Shown here in pieces: positions 1 to 7,963 of a DNA stretch of 64,000 nt. Under the pieces are notes generated by a model. That model was not told the DNA's origin, did not search any database, and saw nothing but the letters and a program-made list of their open reading frames with translations. Within the stretch, counting starts at the first letter, position 1, and each line of letters starts with the position of its first letter. A program made the translations under genes and the position numbers. Source of the stretch: Psychrobacillus sp042944905 (lineage in GTDB: Bacteria > Bacillota > Bacilli > Bacillales_A > Planococcaceae); assembly GCF_042944905.1 (NCBI RefSeq), contig NZ_CP168496.1:3472001-3536000 (forward strand), in the 5' to 3' direction.

Positions 1-336
1 TTCCGTTGGTAACGTTTCGTGGCCTTCATATCCTTTAGGTCCGGACATGTCGATTTCAGGCTCTTCAACTACCGGTTTTTCCACTTTAGGGGTTTCTTCT
101 ACTGCTTTTTCTCCTGCCAGTTCATCTACAGTTGAATTCTCACCCTTTTGCTCCAACTCAGGCTCTTCCACTTGATTAGATAAACCTAATGCAGTCATAC
201 TCTTATCTATATTCCAATCATTTATTCCTATCCAAACAACGATTGCTCCTATTAATAACGCTGCAATTGATCCGCCAACAATGTATGGCCACTTCTTTTG
301 TTTTTTCTGTTTTAATAAACTCTGTCTAGATTTCAT
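1..336 (-). CDS. Membrane-anchored protein with acidic linker (partial, runs off window)
   Basis: The first 112 codons are visible, starting at an ATG at 336 and leaving the window at position 1. The N-terminus is very basic (residues 2-15, mostly K, Q and R). It is followed by one membrane segment (about 18-38, rich in I, V, A and G) and then a Glu/Pro/Val-rich linker ending in GPKGYEGHETLPTE. This is the layout of a type II membrane protein with an extracellular, wall-spanning stalk. I do not recognise the family; a YrrS/DUF1510-like protein is one possibility, but the visible part does not prove it. The C-terminal domain lies outside the window. Confidence 0.6.
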   Translation of the reverse strand, partial: MKSRQSLLKQKKQKKWPYIVGGSIAALLIGAIVVWIGINDWNIDKSMTALGLSNQVEEPELEQKGENSTVDELAGEKAVEETPKVEKPVVEEPEIDMSGPKGYEGHETLPTE

Positions 337-403
337 GGTCTTCCTTCTTTCCAATAACGATACTACTAGTTTAACACTTTTCCTATAAAACTACATGGAA
401 AAA

Positions 404-438
404 CAAAAAAACGCGCTACCTTTTTATGGGTAACACGC
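404..438 (-). terminator. Weak terminator behind the 81-aa membrane gene
   Basis: Read on the minus strand, an imperfect hairpin (TTACC pairing with GGTA, plus an outer GCG/CGC) is followed by a run of seven T. Confidence 0.5.
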
Positions 439-455
439 AAATATAATAGGGAACT

Positions 456-701
456 TTAAAATAGAATAATGCCTAAAATGACGAAGAATAATACAGCAAA
501 TACAATGGCCATAACCTTCATCCACTTCGCCTCACGGACGTATCCTTTTTCTTTAAAACTCACAGCCCGGTATCCGTTACTTAAAGTAAATATAGCAGTC
601 ATGAAAAGAACAGCCATATTAAGATTCCCCAAAATAATGAAAACCAACGAGGCAATAGCTGCTGCAACAATAACTATCCCGATAATCCAATTTTTCTTCA
701 T
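456..701 (-). CDS. Small three-segment membrane protein, unknown function
   Basis: 81 residues, almost entirely hydrophobic. Predicted membrane spans are about 5-24, 28-45 and 60-80, with a short basic loop (FKEKGYVREAKW) between the last two. The start is an ATG preceded by GGAGAGGTG at good spacing. It lies behind the yidC terminator, so it probably has its own promoter. I do not recognise the family. The opposite-strand frame here (469-720) is a shadow. Confidence 0.65.
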   Translation of the reverse strand: MKKNWIIGIVIVAAAIASLVFIILGNLNMAVLFMTAIFTLSNGYRAVSFKEKGYVREAKWMKVMAIVFAVLFFVILGIILF

Positions 702-720
702 TTGCTACACCTCTCCATAA

Positions 721-749
721 AAAAACGAAGCTATAAAAAGCTTCGTTTT
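721..749 (-). terminator. Terminator of yidC
   Basis: Perfect 11-bp stem (AAAACGAAGCT at 722-732 with AGCTTCGTTTT at 739-749) followed by T on the minus strand. The 3' arm of the stem overlaps the yidC stop codon. Confidence 0.9.
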
Positions 750-1530
750 AGACAGATTCCTCTGCTTTTTCTGGATGATTCGAATAAAATTTACGCCCTA
801 AGTATGTTTGGAATATTAAAATAACCCCACCAACTGTCCAATATAACGGCAATGCTGCCATCGAACTGAAGGATATGAACATAATCATAATAGGAGAAAT
901 ATAAACCATCAATTTCATTTGTTGCTTTTGTTGCTCAGGTACTGTCCATAGTGATACTCTCGCTTGAAGGAAATAAACTGCTCCTGCAATCAGAGTCATC
1001 GCTATATCTGGTGTACCTAAGTTAAACCACAAGAAAGGATGTGTTTTGACATCCGCTGAGTGCGAAATAGCAAAGTATAATCCCATAATAATTGGCATCT
1101 GAATAAGCATTGGTAAACAACCCATGTTAATCGGATTCACACCGTGCTTACGATATAATCCCATCATTTCTTGCTGTAATGCAGCTTGTTCTTCTTTTGA
1201 CTTCGTTGCTTTCAATTTCTTTTGGATGTCGTCCATTTCTGGCTTCAATTTATCCATTTTTACTTTCATACCCTGCTGATTCTTATAGTTTCTAAGCATT
1301 AGTGGCATTAAAGCAAATCGAATAAGTAATGTAATCGCAATGATTGCTAGTCCATAACTTCCATTGAATATTTCACCAAAGAAATTGAGCAAAAAGTTAA
1401 AAGGTCGAACAAAAATATGATAAAAAGTACCATCTTTATTTTCTATTCCGGAACACCCGCTAAGTGCTACTGTCGCGAACACAAGAATAGAAAGCAAACT
1501 TATTTTCTTTTTCAATTCATTCACCTTCAA
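748..1530 (-). CDS. yidC: Membrane protein insertase YidC/OxaA
   Basis: 260 residues, the usual size for the Gram-positive YidC1/YidC2 (SpoIIIJ/YqjG) family, which inserts and folds membrane proteins with or without SecYEG. The N-terminus is a lipoprotein signal with lipobox LSGC (about 23-26). Five hydrophobic spans follow. They are separated by the charged cytoplasmic hairpin typical of the family (about 100-135, KMDKLKPEMDDIQKKLKATK) and by the conserved 'INPIN-GCLPMLIQMPI' region. The gene stands alone, and no jag or rnpA neighbour is present. This suggests the second, YqjG/YidC2-type copy rather than the oriC-linked one (inference). Confidence 0.93.
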   Translation of the reverse strand: MKVNELKKKISLLSILVFATVALSGCSGIENKDGTFYHIFVRPFNFLLNFFGEIFNGSYGLAIIAITLLIRFALMPLMLRNYKNQQGMKVKMDKLKPEMDDIQKKLKATKSKEEQAALQQEMMGLYRKHGVNPINMGCLPMLIQMPIIMGLYFAISHSADVKTHPFLWFNLGTPDIAMTLIAGAVYFLQARVSLWTVPEQQKQQMKLMVYISPIMIMFISFSSMAALPLYWTVGGVILIFQTYLGRKFYSNHPEKAEESV

Positions 1531-1595
1531 TTATTAAGCTATAACGAGTATACCTTACTATGAAGCTATTTATCAAATATTACATGCAGCAAATG

Positions 1596-2396
1596 TTAAA
1601 TTGCTTTATTTTCATTAGGAAAATTATAATTAAAATTCGGATATTCTTGGTGATCCCGAAATTGTTTTGGAGTTAAACCAGTATATTTTTTAAAAATACG
1701 CGTGAAATAACTTTGATTGCAAAAGTGAAAAGAATCGGAAATATCAGAGATGCCCTTATTTGTGTGTCTTAAAAAGTACTGACACTCCTCGACCTTTCGG
1801 ATATTCAAATATTCTACAAGAGTAACTCCAGTATGCTCGCGGAAAATGCGTGATAAATGACTTGCACTAATATTAAATTGGTTAGCAATATTTTCAACAG
1901 TTAAGTTATTCTCAATTTCGTCATTAATAAAAATGATAACTTTGTTGACTGTTTGATGACCAAAAGAAGGTTTTTTTCGTTCTGTTATGACCATTACAAA
2001 AAACTCTACTAGCTCATCGGCACATTGAAGAAACTGTGCATCACTCATTTTAGTTTCAATCACTCTCACACTCGCGATATTAAAAGCCATTACTTTGTCT
2101 GCTGGTACTTGATTTTCATAAAGCTTTCTGCCCATCACAGCAGTTAATTGTATGTAATAATATTTCACGCCTAAAATCATTTGCTTCTCAGCTCTTTTAA
2201 TAATTAATTCGATCATTTCTCTTAAAACCATTTTGGCAGCTTCTAGTTCAAGTGAGTACATATGTAGGAATAGCTTTTTTTCTAATTCTAAAAATAAATC
2301 TAACCCTTTAACGCTATTTATTACCGCTAGTTCTTTAATATACATTTTTGAAAAATTGTCTAAAAATATCTTATCTACGTGTTGTATAAGGACCAC
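1596..2396 (-). CDS. AraC-family transcriptional regulator
   Basis: 266 residues. The C-terminal 100 residues (about 152-252) hold the two helix-turn-helix motifs of AraC/XylS proteins: LTVENIANQFNISASHLSRIF, then the second helix pair ending in SYFTRIFKKYTGLTPKQFR. The N-terminal about 140 residues are helical and do not look like a cupin sugar-binding domain, so the effector is unknown. The start is GTG at 2396 with GGGAG just upstream. A -10 like TATAAT lies at 2450-2455 on the minus strand. It might control the MFS gene on the opposite side, but that is only suggested by position. Confidence 0.88.
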   Translation of the reverse strand: MVLIQHVDKIFLDNFSKMYIKELAVINSVKGLDLFLELEKKLFLHMYSLELEAAKMVLREMIELIIKRAEKQMILGVKYYYIQLTAVMGRKLYENQVPADKVMAFNIASVRVIETKMSDAQFLQCADELVEFFVMVITERKKPSFGHQTVNKVIIFINDEIENNLTVENIANQFNISASHLSRIFREHTGVTLVEYLNIRKVEECQYFLRHTNKGISDISDSFHFCNQSYFTRIFKKYTGLTPKQFRDHQEYPNFNYNFPNENKAI

Positions 2397-2869
2397 TTCT
2401 CCCTTTGTAGTTCTTTCGATTTATTTTATTTATAGGCTTCTAGAATCATATTATAACATAATCTTGAAAAATCAAAATTATTTTTGATTCTTTTTCACCT
2501 ACTTTTTTGACATCCTTTCCTTTATAGGATGGATTTACTATTGTGACTAAAGTGAAAGCCTCTTCCCAAACTTGCATAATCTAGAATATGAGTAAGTTAA
2601 ACTGTTTCACTAGTTATAACTACCTTTGCATCTCCAAGGAAACATTTAAATCAAAGGCTTGCCCTCTTTTTCATCTATTGGTCGACCTTTTTTCTTTACA
2701 ACATGAATGACTAAAAATGAACAACTCTTTTTCCAAACTTATTTCACCCCTATCCCTATTATTAAGTAAATACCAATATCCTTTTCCTCTTTATACCTAA
2801 TTTAAAACTGAAAAAGTAATAAAAAAGTGCTACACTAAGAAAAGCTGAATATAGAAATGAGGAACATAA
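2397..2869. other. Intergenic region between divergent araC-type and MFS genes
   Basis: About 470 AT-rich bases. It carries the outward promoter of the AraC gene (minus-strand TATAAT, 2450-2455) and a weak rightward promoter (CTGAAA 2809-2814, 16 nt, TACACT 2831-2836). It also holds two small inverted repeats: AATCAAAA/TTTTTGATT near 2470-2489 and CATCC/GGATG near 2512-2532. No convincing gene was found. Confidence 0.45.
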
Positions 2870-4006
2870 TTGCGCTTGTTTGTCTACACTATTATCTTTT
2901 TCTCTTTTTTCGACCTATTTACCCAGTTGCCCATTATGAGTCCTTTCGCTATATCACTAGGAGCTACACCATTTTTAACGGGGTTAGTTGTTGGTATGTA
3001 TTCACTTTCCAATACTTTTGGAAATATCATTTCAGGCTTTTTAACCGATAAAAAAGGTCCTTTTTATATATTAATATTTGGTCTTTTTGCAACAAGTATT
3101 TCCTTGTTTTTGTACCAATTAGTAATGGAACCAATGGGTCTTTTATTAGTACGTTTTATCCATGGGTTAGTTGCTGGTTTTATTGTTCCCGCAGCATTTA
3201 CTTATTCCGCTAATCAGACCGCATCTGAAAAAAGAGGAAAAGGTGTTGCTTTGTCAGGAGCATTCGTTGGACTAGCTGCAATCGTGGGTCCTGCAATGAG
3301 CGGAATATTAGCTAGTAAACAAAGCGAAGTATTTGTATTAGGTATTACTGGCTCTATTATGCTAATTCTAAGTGTTTTATCTATTTTTTTCTTAAAATCT
3401 GTTTCTATTATTAAACAAATAGAGGGGAATAAAGGAACTTCTTCTGTAACAATTATAGACCTTTTCAGAAAAAATGGATTGGTTAAAGCATACTCAGGTG
3501 CATTCTTTTTAATGTTTTCCCAAGGTGTTTTAGCATATATGCTTCCATTAAAAGTGCTTCATCTTGGTTTTGATTCTAAAACGAGTGGTATATTGCTTAG
3601 TACTTTCGGATTTGTAGCGATATTAATATTCGTGCTACCTATAAATCGAATTTTTGATCGTGTTAAGCCTATTAAAACACTAGCTTTCGGAATGGGACTT
3701 ATGGGAGTAAGTATGTTGTTACTTGGACAAATGGAGAATTTACAATGGATGTACATTTGTATGGGTTCTTATGGAATAGGATTTGCTTTTTTATTTCCAT
3801 CTATAAACTCATTACTAATTGATACCACTGAACCAACATACCGCGGGAAAGCATACGGCTACTTTTATGCATTTTTTTCAATAGGTGTCGTAGTGGGTTC
3901 AAGTATCACCGGGCTACTTGCACTCACAGCAAAGGGTGGTTTTTTCTTAACTGGAGTAATATTAATCCTCGTATCGTTCAGTTCGTTAGCAAATAGCAAA
4001 AAATAA
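2870..4006 (+). CDS. MFS transporter, probable drug exporter
   Basis: 378 residues with twelve hydrophobic segments. The motif-A loop between TM2 and TM3 (GFLTDKKG) and a pseudo-repeat of it in the second half (NRIFDRVKP) place it in the major facilitator superfamily, close to the DHA1/YfkF-type drug:H+ antiporters. The start is TTG at 2870, preceded at 7 nt by GAGG; no in-frame ATG with a ribosome site exists nearby. It is divergent from an AraC-type regulator, which may control it. The substrate cannot be told from sequence. Confidence 0.85.
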   Translation: MRLFVYTIIFFSFFDLFTQLPIMSPFAISLGATPFLTGLVVGMYSLSNTFGNIISGFLTDKKGPFYILIFGLFATSISLFLYQLVMEPMGLLLVRFIHGLVAGFIVPAAFTYSANQTASEKRGKGVALSGAFVGLAAIVGPAMSGILASKQSEVFVLGITGSIMLILSVLSIFFLKSVSIIKQIEGNKGTSSVTIIDLFRKNGLVKAYSGAFFLMFSQGVLAYMLPLKVLHLGFDSKTSGILLSTFGFVAILIFVLPINRIFDRVKPIKTLAFGMGLMGVSMLLLGQMENLQWMYICMGSYGIGFAFLFPSINSLLIDTTEPTYRGKAYGYFYAFFSIGVVVGSSITGLLALTAKGGFFLTGVILILVSFSSLANSKK

Positions 4007-4174
4007 GCGAGGCTTCCATTGAAGGAATACTTCGCCGTTTCCATCCTCTTCTTCTACTAAATTTCTTTCAGTAGACTTTTTACTTTTTTCGATCCATATA
4101 TAATTATTACACAATGGTAGAAGATTAATCGTATATTTGATATGATAACAAAAAGAATTTAGAGGTGATTTCAA

Positions 4175-4657
4175 ATGATTAGGGCGATCACATTCAAGGA
4201 TATAGCAGCTGTTCAACAAATCGCAAAGATCAGTTGGAACGACACATATAAAGATATTATTCCAGATGACATACAACAACTTTTTTTAGATAAAGCATAC
4301 TCCAACACAATGCTTGCAAAACGAATGGAAAAAACTATTTTTTTATTAGCTGAATATGAGAATGAGCCTGTAGGATTTGCTAACTTTACATACGTAGATG
4401 AAGATGGAGATGCAGAATTGACCGCTATTTATGTGTTACCAGATTTCCAAAAAATAGGTCTTGGAAAAAAATTGCTAGTTGCCGGATTGAATGAGATGCC
4501 TAAAGGCAGGCAATTATTTGTTTATGTTGAAAGTGAAAATAATGGGGCTCGCATTTTCTATGAACGTTTTGGATTTGAGTGTTTAGAAGAATTTGATGAG
4601 TACTTTGAAGGTCATCCGTTGTCCACTGCTAAATACGTTTACTTACTCAATAACTAA
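4175..4657 (+). CDS. GNAT family N-acetyltransferase
   Basis: 160 residues covering a single Gcn5-related acetyltransferase fold. The acetyl-CoA-binding motif A is visible as YVLPDFQKIGLGKKLL (about 88-103), and motif B as YVESENNGARIFYERFGF (about 115-132). The ATG start has GAGGTG upstream. It is a monocistronic unit closed by a strong terminator. The acceptor substrate is unknown. Confidence 0.9.
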   Translation: MIRAITFKDIAAVQQIAKISWNDTYKDIIPDDIQQLFLDKAYSNTMLAKRMEKTIFLLAEYENEPVGFANFTYVDEDGDAELTAIYVLPDFQKIGLGKKLLVAGLNEMPKGRQLFVYVESENNGARIFYERFGFECLEEFDEYFEGHPLSTAKYVYLLNN

Positions 4658-4662
4658 AGTTA

Positions 4663-4695
4663 AAAACACCGAGCTACCTAGTAGGTCGGTGTTTT
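4663..4695. terminator. Bidirectional terminator
   Basis: AAAACACCGA...TCGGTGTTTT with an inner ACCT/AGGT pair. It lies between the convergent GNAT (plus) and DUF4064 (minus) genes, with T runs on both strands. Confidence 0.85.
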
Positions 4696-4698
4696 GTA

Positions 4699-5172
4699 TT
4701 ATAGTGACTCGTTAACAGAATAGTATCCATCCTGATCTGTATATTCCACTGGTGGCTTTCGAACGAAGCATAAAATTGCAGCTATATATAGTAAAATCGA
4801 AGTTAAAGAAATAATTCCCGCTAATACTCCTGCTAATATAAACATTATTCCAGCAAACGTCGGTTTTTTATTTCTTGCAATGGATACAATCCCTATTATA
4901 TTCAACACTAAACTAATAAGGAGACCTGTTACCAATCCCCAACCTACAGTGTTTACCATATTCACAATTACATCCGGGTTCTGAGTAAAATACTCAATAT
5001 CTTGAGAATTTATGGCCGGATTTGTTAGTATTTCATTTTCAAATGTAGCGTTAAACCCCTCTTCATTTAATGAAGTGCTAGCTCCTATGACAAGCAACGA
5101 AATTAGTATTATTGAAATCAAACTAATAATTCCACTTACAACACCGAGAGTAATTTCTCCCGTACGCTTCAT
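4699..5172 (-). CDS. DUF4064 family membrane protein
   Basis: 157 residues, beginning with the family's characteristic MKRTGEITLGVVSGI. There are four membrane segments (about 8-31, 76-97, 103-126 and 128-141) and a 45-residue extracellular loop after the first. The function of DUF4064 proteins is unknown. The ATG is preceded by GGAGGGATACAT. About 30 bases farther up is a sigma-W-like promoter, which would fit a role in envelope stress (inference). Confidence 0.8.
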   Translation of the reverse strand: MKRTGEITLGVVSGIISLISIILISLLVIGASTSLNEEGFNATFENEILTNPAINSQDIEYFTQNPDVIVNMVNTVGWGLVTGLLISLVLNIIGIVSIARNKKPTFAGIMFILAGVLAGIISLTSILLYIAAILCFVRKPPVEYTDQDGYYSVNESL

Positions 5173-5202
5173 ATGTATCCCTCCAATAGTTAATAGTTAT
5201 TC

Positions 5203-5228
5203 TACGATGAAACTTTCAAAAGGTTTCG
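5203..5228 (-). promoter_or_regulatory. Candidate sigma-W-type promoter for the DUF4064 gene
   Basis: On the minus strand, CGAAAC (5228-5223) is separated by exactly 16 nt from CGTA (5206-5203). The B. subtilis sigma-W consensus is TGAAAC-N16-CGTA, so five of six -35 bases and all -10 bases match. The predicted transcript would start near 5197, just before the ribosome site at about 5179-5184. Confidence 0.5.
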
Positions 5229-5267
5229 TCTAATGCTTAACTTCCCTTCATAAGATAAGTCAACCCT

Positions 5268-5293
5268 GTTTAATAGTACTCCAAAAAGGGTAC
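5268..5293 (+). promoter_or_regulatory. Sigma-B-type promoter for the 32-aa protein
   Basis: GTTTAA (5268-5273), 14-nt spacer, GGGTAC (5288-5293). The sigma-B consensus is GTTTAA-N12-15-GGGTAT. A separate TATAAT at 5309-5314 lacks a good -35 element. The same architecture and spacing recur at 12230-12255. Confidence 0.65.
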
Positions 5294-5330
5294 TAATATA
5301 CTATCACTTATAATAGAAAGGAAGATTCAA

Positions 5331-5429
5331 ATGGAAAAAAAGTTAATTTTTAATCAGGCGGATTTCTTTTATACACTGGCAGGTGCATCTGTATTAACAG
5401 GCATTTTGGTTTTCTTTACACATATTTAA
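5331..5429 (+). CDS. 32-residue single-span membrane protein
   Basis: A small gene: ATG at 5331 with AGAAAGGAAG seven bases upstream, and TAA at 5427-5429. The product begins MEKKLIFNQADFF. It then has one membrane span (about residues 12-31, YTLAGASVLTGILVFFTHI) and ends at the end of the span. The promoter, ribosome site and terminator are all clear, so I regard this as a real gene. The sigma-B-like promoter suggests induction by general stress. I know no family for it. Confidence 0.65.
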   Translation: MEKKLIFNQADFFYTLAGASVLTGILVFFTHI

Positions 5430-5435
5430 AAACAT

Positions 5436-5475
5436 AAAAGGCAATCCTCTCTGAAAAGAAACGGATTGCCTTTTT
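5436..5475. terminator. Bidirectional terminator
   Basis: AAAAGGCAATCC (5436-5447) pairs with GGATTGCCTTTTT (5463-5475). It serves the 32-aa gene and the convergent GNAT gene. Confidence 0.85.
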
Positions 5476-5482
5476 AAATTTA

Positions 5483-5764
5483 TTAAGCTTTTACATCATC
5501 GTATTCGTTAGATTTGTTGAATGCAGCAACAACGTAAGAACATACCGCTTCCATTTTCAACTCTTTTTCACGAGCATGTATTGCAGCTTTATCCAATAGT
5601 TTTTTAGCCACTCCTTGCCCTCTCAGTTCACCCGATACGAAAGTGTGGTCCATGACCATCACGTCTCCAAGCAATGTCCATGTAATTTCACCAAGTTTTA
5701 CACCATCTTGTATATATTGAAACGCAAATACATCATCGCCAAGCTCTTTGTATTGAAAATCCAT
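5483..5764 (-). CDS. Small GNAT acetyltransferase, COG2388/YjdJ type
   Basis: 93 residues, the length of the short GNAT subfamily (N-acetyltransferase, COG2388). The cofactor-binding stretch is VSGELRGQGVAKKLLDKA (about 43-60), followed by a conserved Cys-containing strand (MEAVCSYV). It lies 33 bp behind the dioxygenase gene on the same strand and could be co-transcribed with it. The role of the family is poorly known; small-molecule or protein amine acetylation is assumed. Confidence 0.82.
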   Translation of the reverse strand: MDFQYKELGDDVFAFQYIQDGVKLGEITWTLLGDVMVMDHTFVSGELRGQGVAKKLLDKAAIHAREKELKMEAVCSYVVAAFNKSNEYDDVKA

Positions 5765-5797
5765 TGTTTACCACTCCTTTTCTGAATTTTAACACAC

Positions 5798-6766
5798 TCA
5801 TTTATTAATTGACAACGGACGCAAAGACCTTTCGATTTGCGCTCTTTTTGGTTCTAAAAATGGAGGCAATGCCAGTGTGTTTCCCAATGTTTCCATAGGT
5901 TCATCGGAACTAAATCCAGGTTCATCTGTAGCCAATTCAAATAATATTCCATTCGGTTCTCTAAAATAAATAGATTTAAAATAGTAACGATCCACTAATC
6001 CTGACGTAGCAAAGCCCTGTGCACGCAATAGTTCTTCCCATCTTGGATAGTCTTCCATTGAAGGGACTCGGAATGCAACGTGATGAACGCTCCCACGGCC
6101 CGGCCTTTCAATTGGTAAATCTGTACGTGTTTCTAGATGGACTTCTCCTGCTGGGCCACCTGCGCCTGTAGTGTACACTAAAATATCCGGCATACCAGTA
6201 ACATCGGATGGATAAGAACCCGCTAACGCAAACCCTAATATTTCTATGAGCACTTTTTCAGTTGGGGCAGTATTGCGAACGGTAAGTTTTACTGGACCCA
6301 GACCGATTATTGCATTATCTGCAGTGATTTCTTCTTTTTCCCAAGCCTCTCCATAAGGAATTCCCATTCCATCATCAACAACAAGCATCAGTCTAGATCC
6401 TTCAAAGTCTTCAAAGTAAAGTGTTTTACGACCAAATCTCTCTTTTATTTCATCCGTGGATACTTCCAATTTCGTAAGTCTTTCTTTCCAAAATAATAAT
6501 GCATCTTCGCTTTTGACACGGAATCCTGTATTGCTAATACTAGATACACCAGGATACGTTCTACCCGCATTAGGAATGTCAAAGTAAGTCATATCCGTTC
6601 CAGGTGTACTTACTGCGTCTGCATAAAATAAATGATAAGAAGATGTATTGTCTTGATTGACACTTTTTTTAACTAAGCGCATTCCTAAAATTCGCGTGAA
6701 AAAGTCATGATTTTTATCTGCGTCTGCTGTTATGGCAGATACATGGTGTAATCCAGCTAATTTCAT
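5798..6766 (-). CDS. Ring-cleaving dioxygenase, MhqO-like (VOC superfamily)
   Basis: 322 residues made of two vicinal-oxygen-chelate units. Metal-ligand candidates are the His in LHHVSAIT (about 7), the His in VHHVAFRV (about 227) and the Glu in ILFELAT (about 277). Sequence and length match the MhqO/MhqE/YkcA group, which in B. subtilis is induced by quinones through MhqR and thought to cleave hydroquinones. The ATG has AGGAGG upstream. No MhqR-type regulator is next to it here. Confidence 0.88.
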   Translation of the reverse strand: MKLAGLHHVSAITADADKNHDFFTRILGMRLVKKSVNQDNTSSYHLFYADAVSTPGTDMTYFDIPNAGRTYPGVSSISNTGFRVKSEDALLFWKERLTKLEVSTDEIKERFGRKTLYFEDFEGSRLMLVVDDGMGIPYGEAWEKEEITADNAIIGLGPVKLTVRNTAPTEKVLIEILGFALAGSYPSDVTGMPDILVYTTGAGGPAGEVHLETRTDLPIERPGRGSVHHVAFRVPSMEDYPRWEELLRAQGFATSGLVDRYYFKSIYFREPNGILFELATDEPGFSSDEPMETLGNTLALPPFLEPKRAQIERSLRPLSINK

Positions 6767-6868
6767 TGTCTATTCCTCCTAATTAATTTATATTGAATTC
6801 GAGGTATTTTTGATAACTTTATAAAAGCAAATACATAGTATCTTCCTAAGATTCGCCTTTTCCATATT

Positions 6869-6912
6869 AAAATGCACCCTATTTGCCTCTTTAGACAAGC
6901 AGGGTGCAAAAA
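6869..6912 (-). terminator. Terminator of the DUF1002 gene
   Basis: TGCACCCT (6873-6880) pairs with AGGGTGCA (6901-6908). The minus strand continues into a T-rich tract. Confidence 0.75.
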
Positions 6913-7824
6913 TTATTTAAAAATAGAACGAATGGAATCTATTAGTTTATTAAAAAACTCTTTGACACTTTGCCAAAAGCCTTCGTTATCTACGATCTTA
7001 CCAATCTTATCTTCAATTGTTTTACTAAGGTCGTTCAGTTGATCGCCCCATTTGCTAAAGTCAATGTCTAGTTTACGGATTCGATCCATCAAATCTATCA
7101 AAAGCTGACGGTCTTTATCGGAAAGTTCAATTTTCAACTTCGAGAGTTGCTCAGAAACGATTTTTTCTACTTCTTCTCGTGAGGTAGGATTTTTTTCTGC
7201 AATTTGTTTTTTTATTTCTGTCAGTAATTCACTTACTTTTGCATCATCAATTCCCGCTTCTTTCGCAAGATTTGTTGCAACGGATAACTCATCGTTCGCT
7301 ACGTCTGTTCGCTCTGGATCTAGTTTTCCACCCGTCACTTCATATGCTTTATAAATACCTACCAATGCAGAGTGACCCGTAACTGGTTTTGGAGCAGCAA
7401 TTTCTACTACAGCATCATGGATCCCTGCTGTGAGCATCGCGTTTGCGTACATTTCTGCTGTCACTTCCGTGATATTATCAGGAGTAACAATATTGATAAC
7501 GAGACCCTTTCCAGCATCTTTCCTCGTAATTTTTGCAGATGAAAACATTCTAGCAGATGCATCGCCATCTTTTAAATACTTCGCTAAGTCCTGACCTGTT
7601 ACTTCAATTTCTTGAATATCCGAGTTCTCTGTTATTTTTAAGCTTTCTTTTACACTTTTTTTCTGGTCTTCTGTTAAATTTCCACCAAACACTACAATAG
7701 GAGCACCGAACTTTTCGTTTACTGCCTCTGTAGACCCATTTGAGTCCGCAAATGTAATGGATGGTGCAATTACAACTCCAACCATAATAATAGCAACTAG
7801 AAATGGTTGTAATAACTTTTTCAT
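6913..7824 (-). CDS. ypuA: Secreted DUF1002 protein, YpuA homologue
   Basis: 303 residues. It has a Sec signal peptide (about 1-27, ending TFADS), then the DUF1002 fold starting at 'EKFGAPIVVFGGNLTEDQKK' and running to about residue 230. A helical, charged tail (IRKLDIDFSKWGDQL...) follows. B. subtilis YpuA is cell-wall associated and belongs to the sigma-M/W envelope-stress regulons; the biochemical role is unknown. The start ATG has AAAGGGG upstream, and the gene has its own terminator. Confidence 0.85.
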   Translation of the reverse strand: MKKLLQPFLVAIIMVGVVIAPSITFADSNGSTEAVNEKFGAPIVVFGGNLTEDQKKSVKESLKITENSDIQEIEVTGQDLAKYLKDGDASARMFSSAKITRKDAGKGLVINIVTPDNITEVTAEMYANAMLTAGIHDAVVEIAAPKPVTGHSALVGIYKAYEVTGGKLDPERTDVANDELSVATNLAKEAGIDDAKVSELLTEIKKQIAEKNPTSREEVEKIVSEQLSKLKIELSDKDRQLLIDLMDRIRKLDIDFSKWGDQLNDLSKTIEDKIGKIVDNEGFWQSVKEFFNKLIDSIRSIFK

Positions 7825-7963
7825 TCAAATAACCCCTTTCCTATCCATTCTCCCTTTAATACGAAAACAGGAGTAAAAAGTTCCGACTAATCGATTCTTT
7901 TCACTCCGTTACCCAAATAAGAGATTATTAACTCTATGTTTGGTACTTATCTAAACTATTTTT

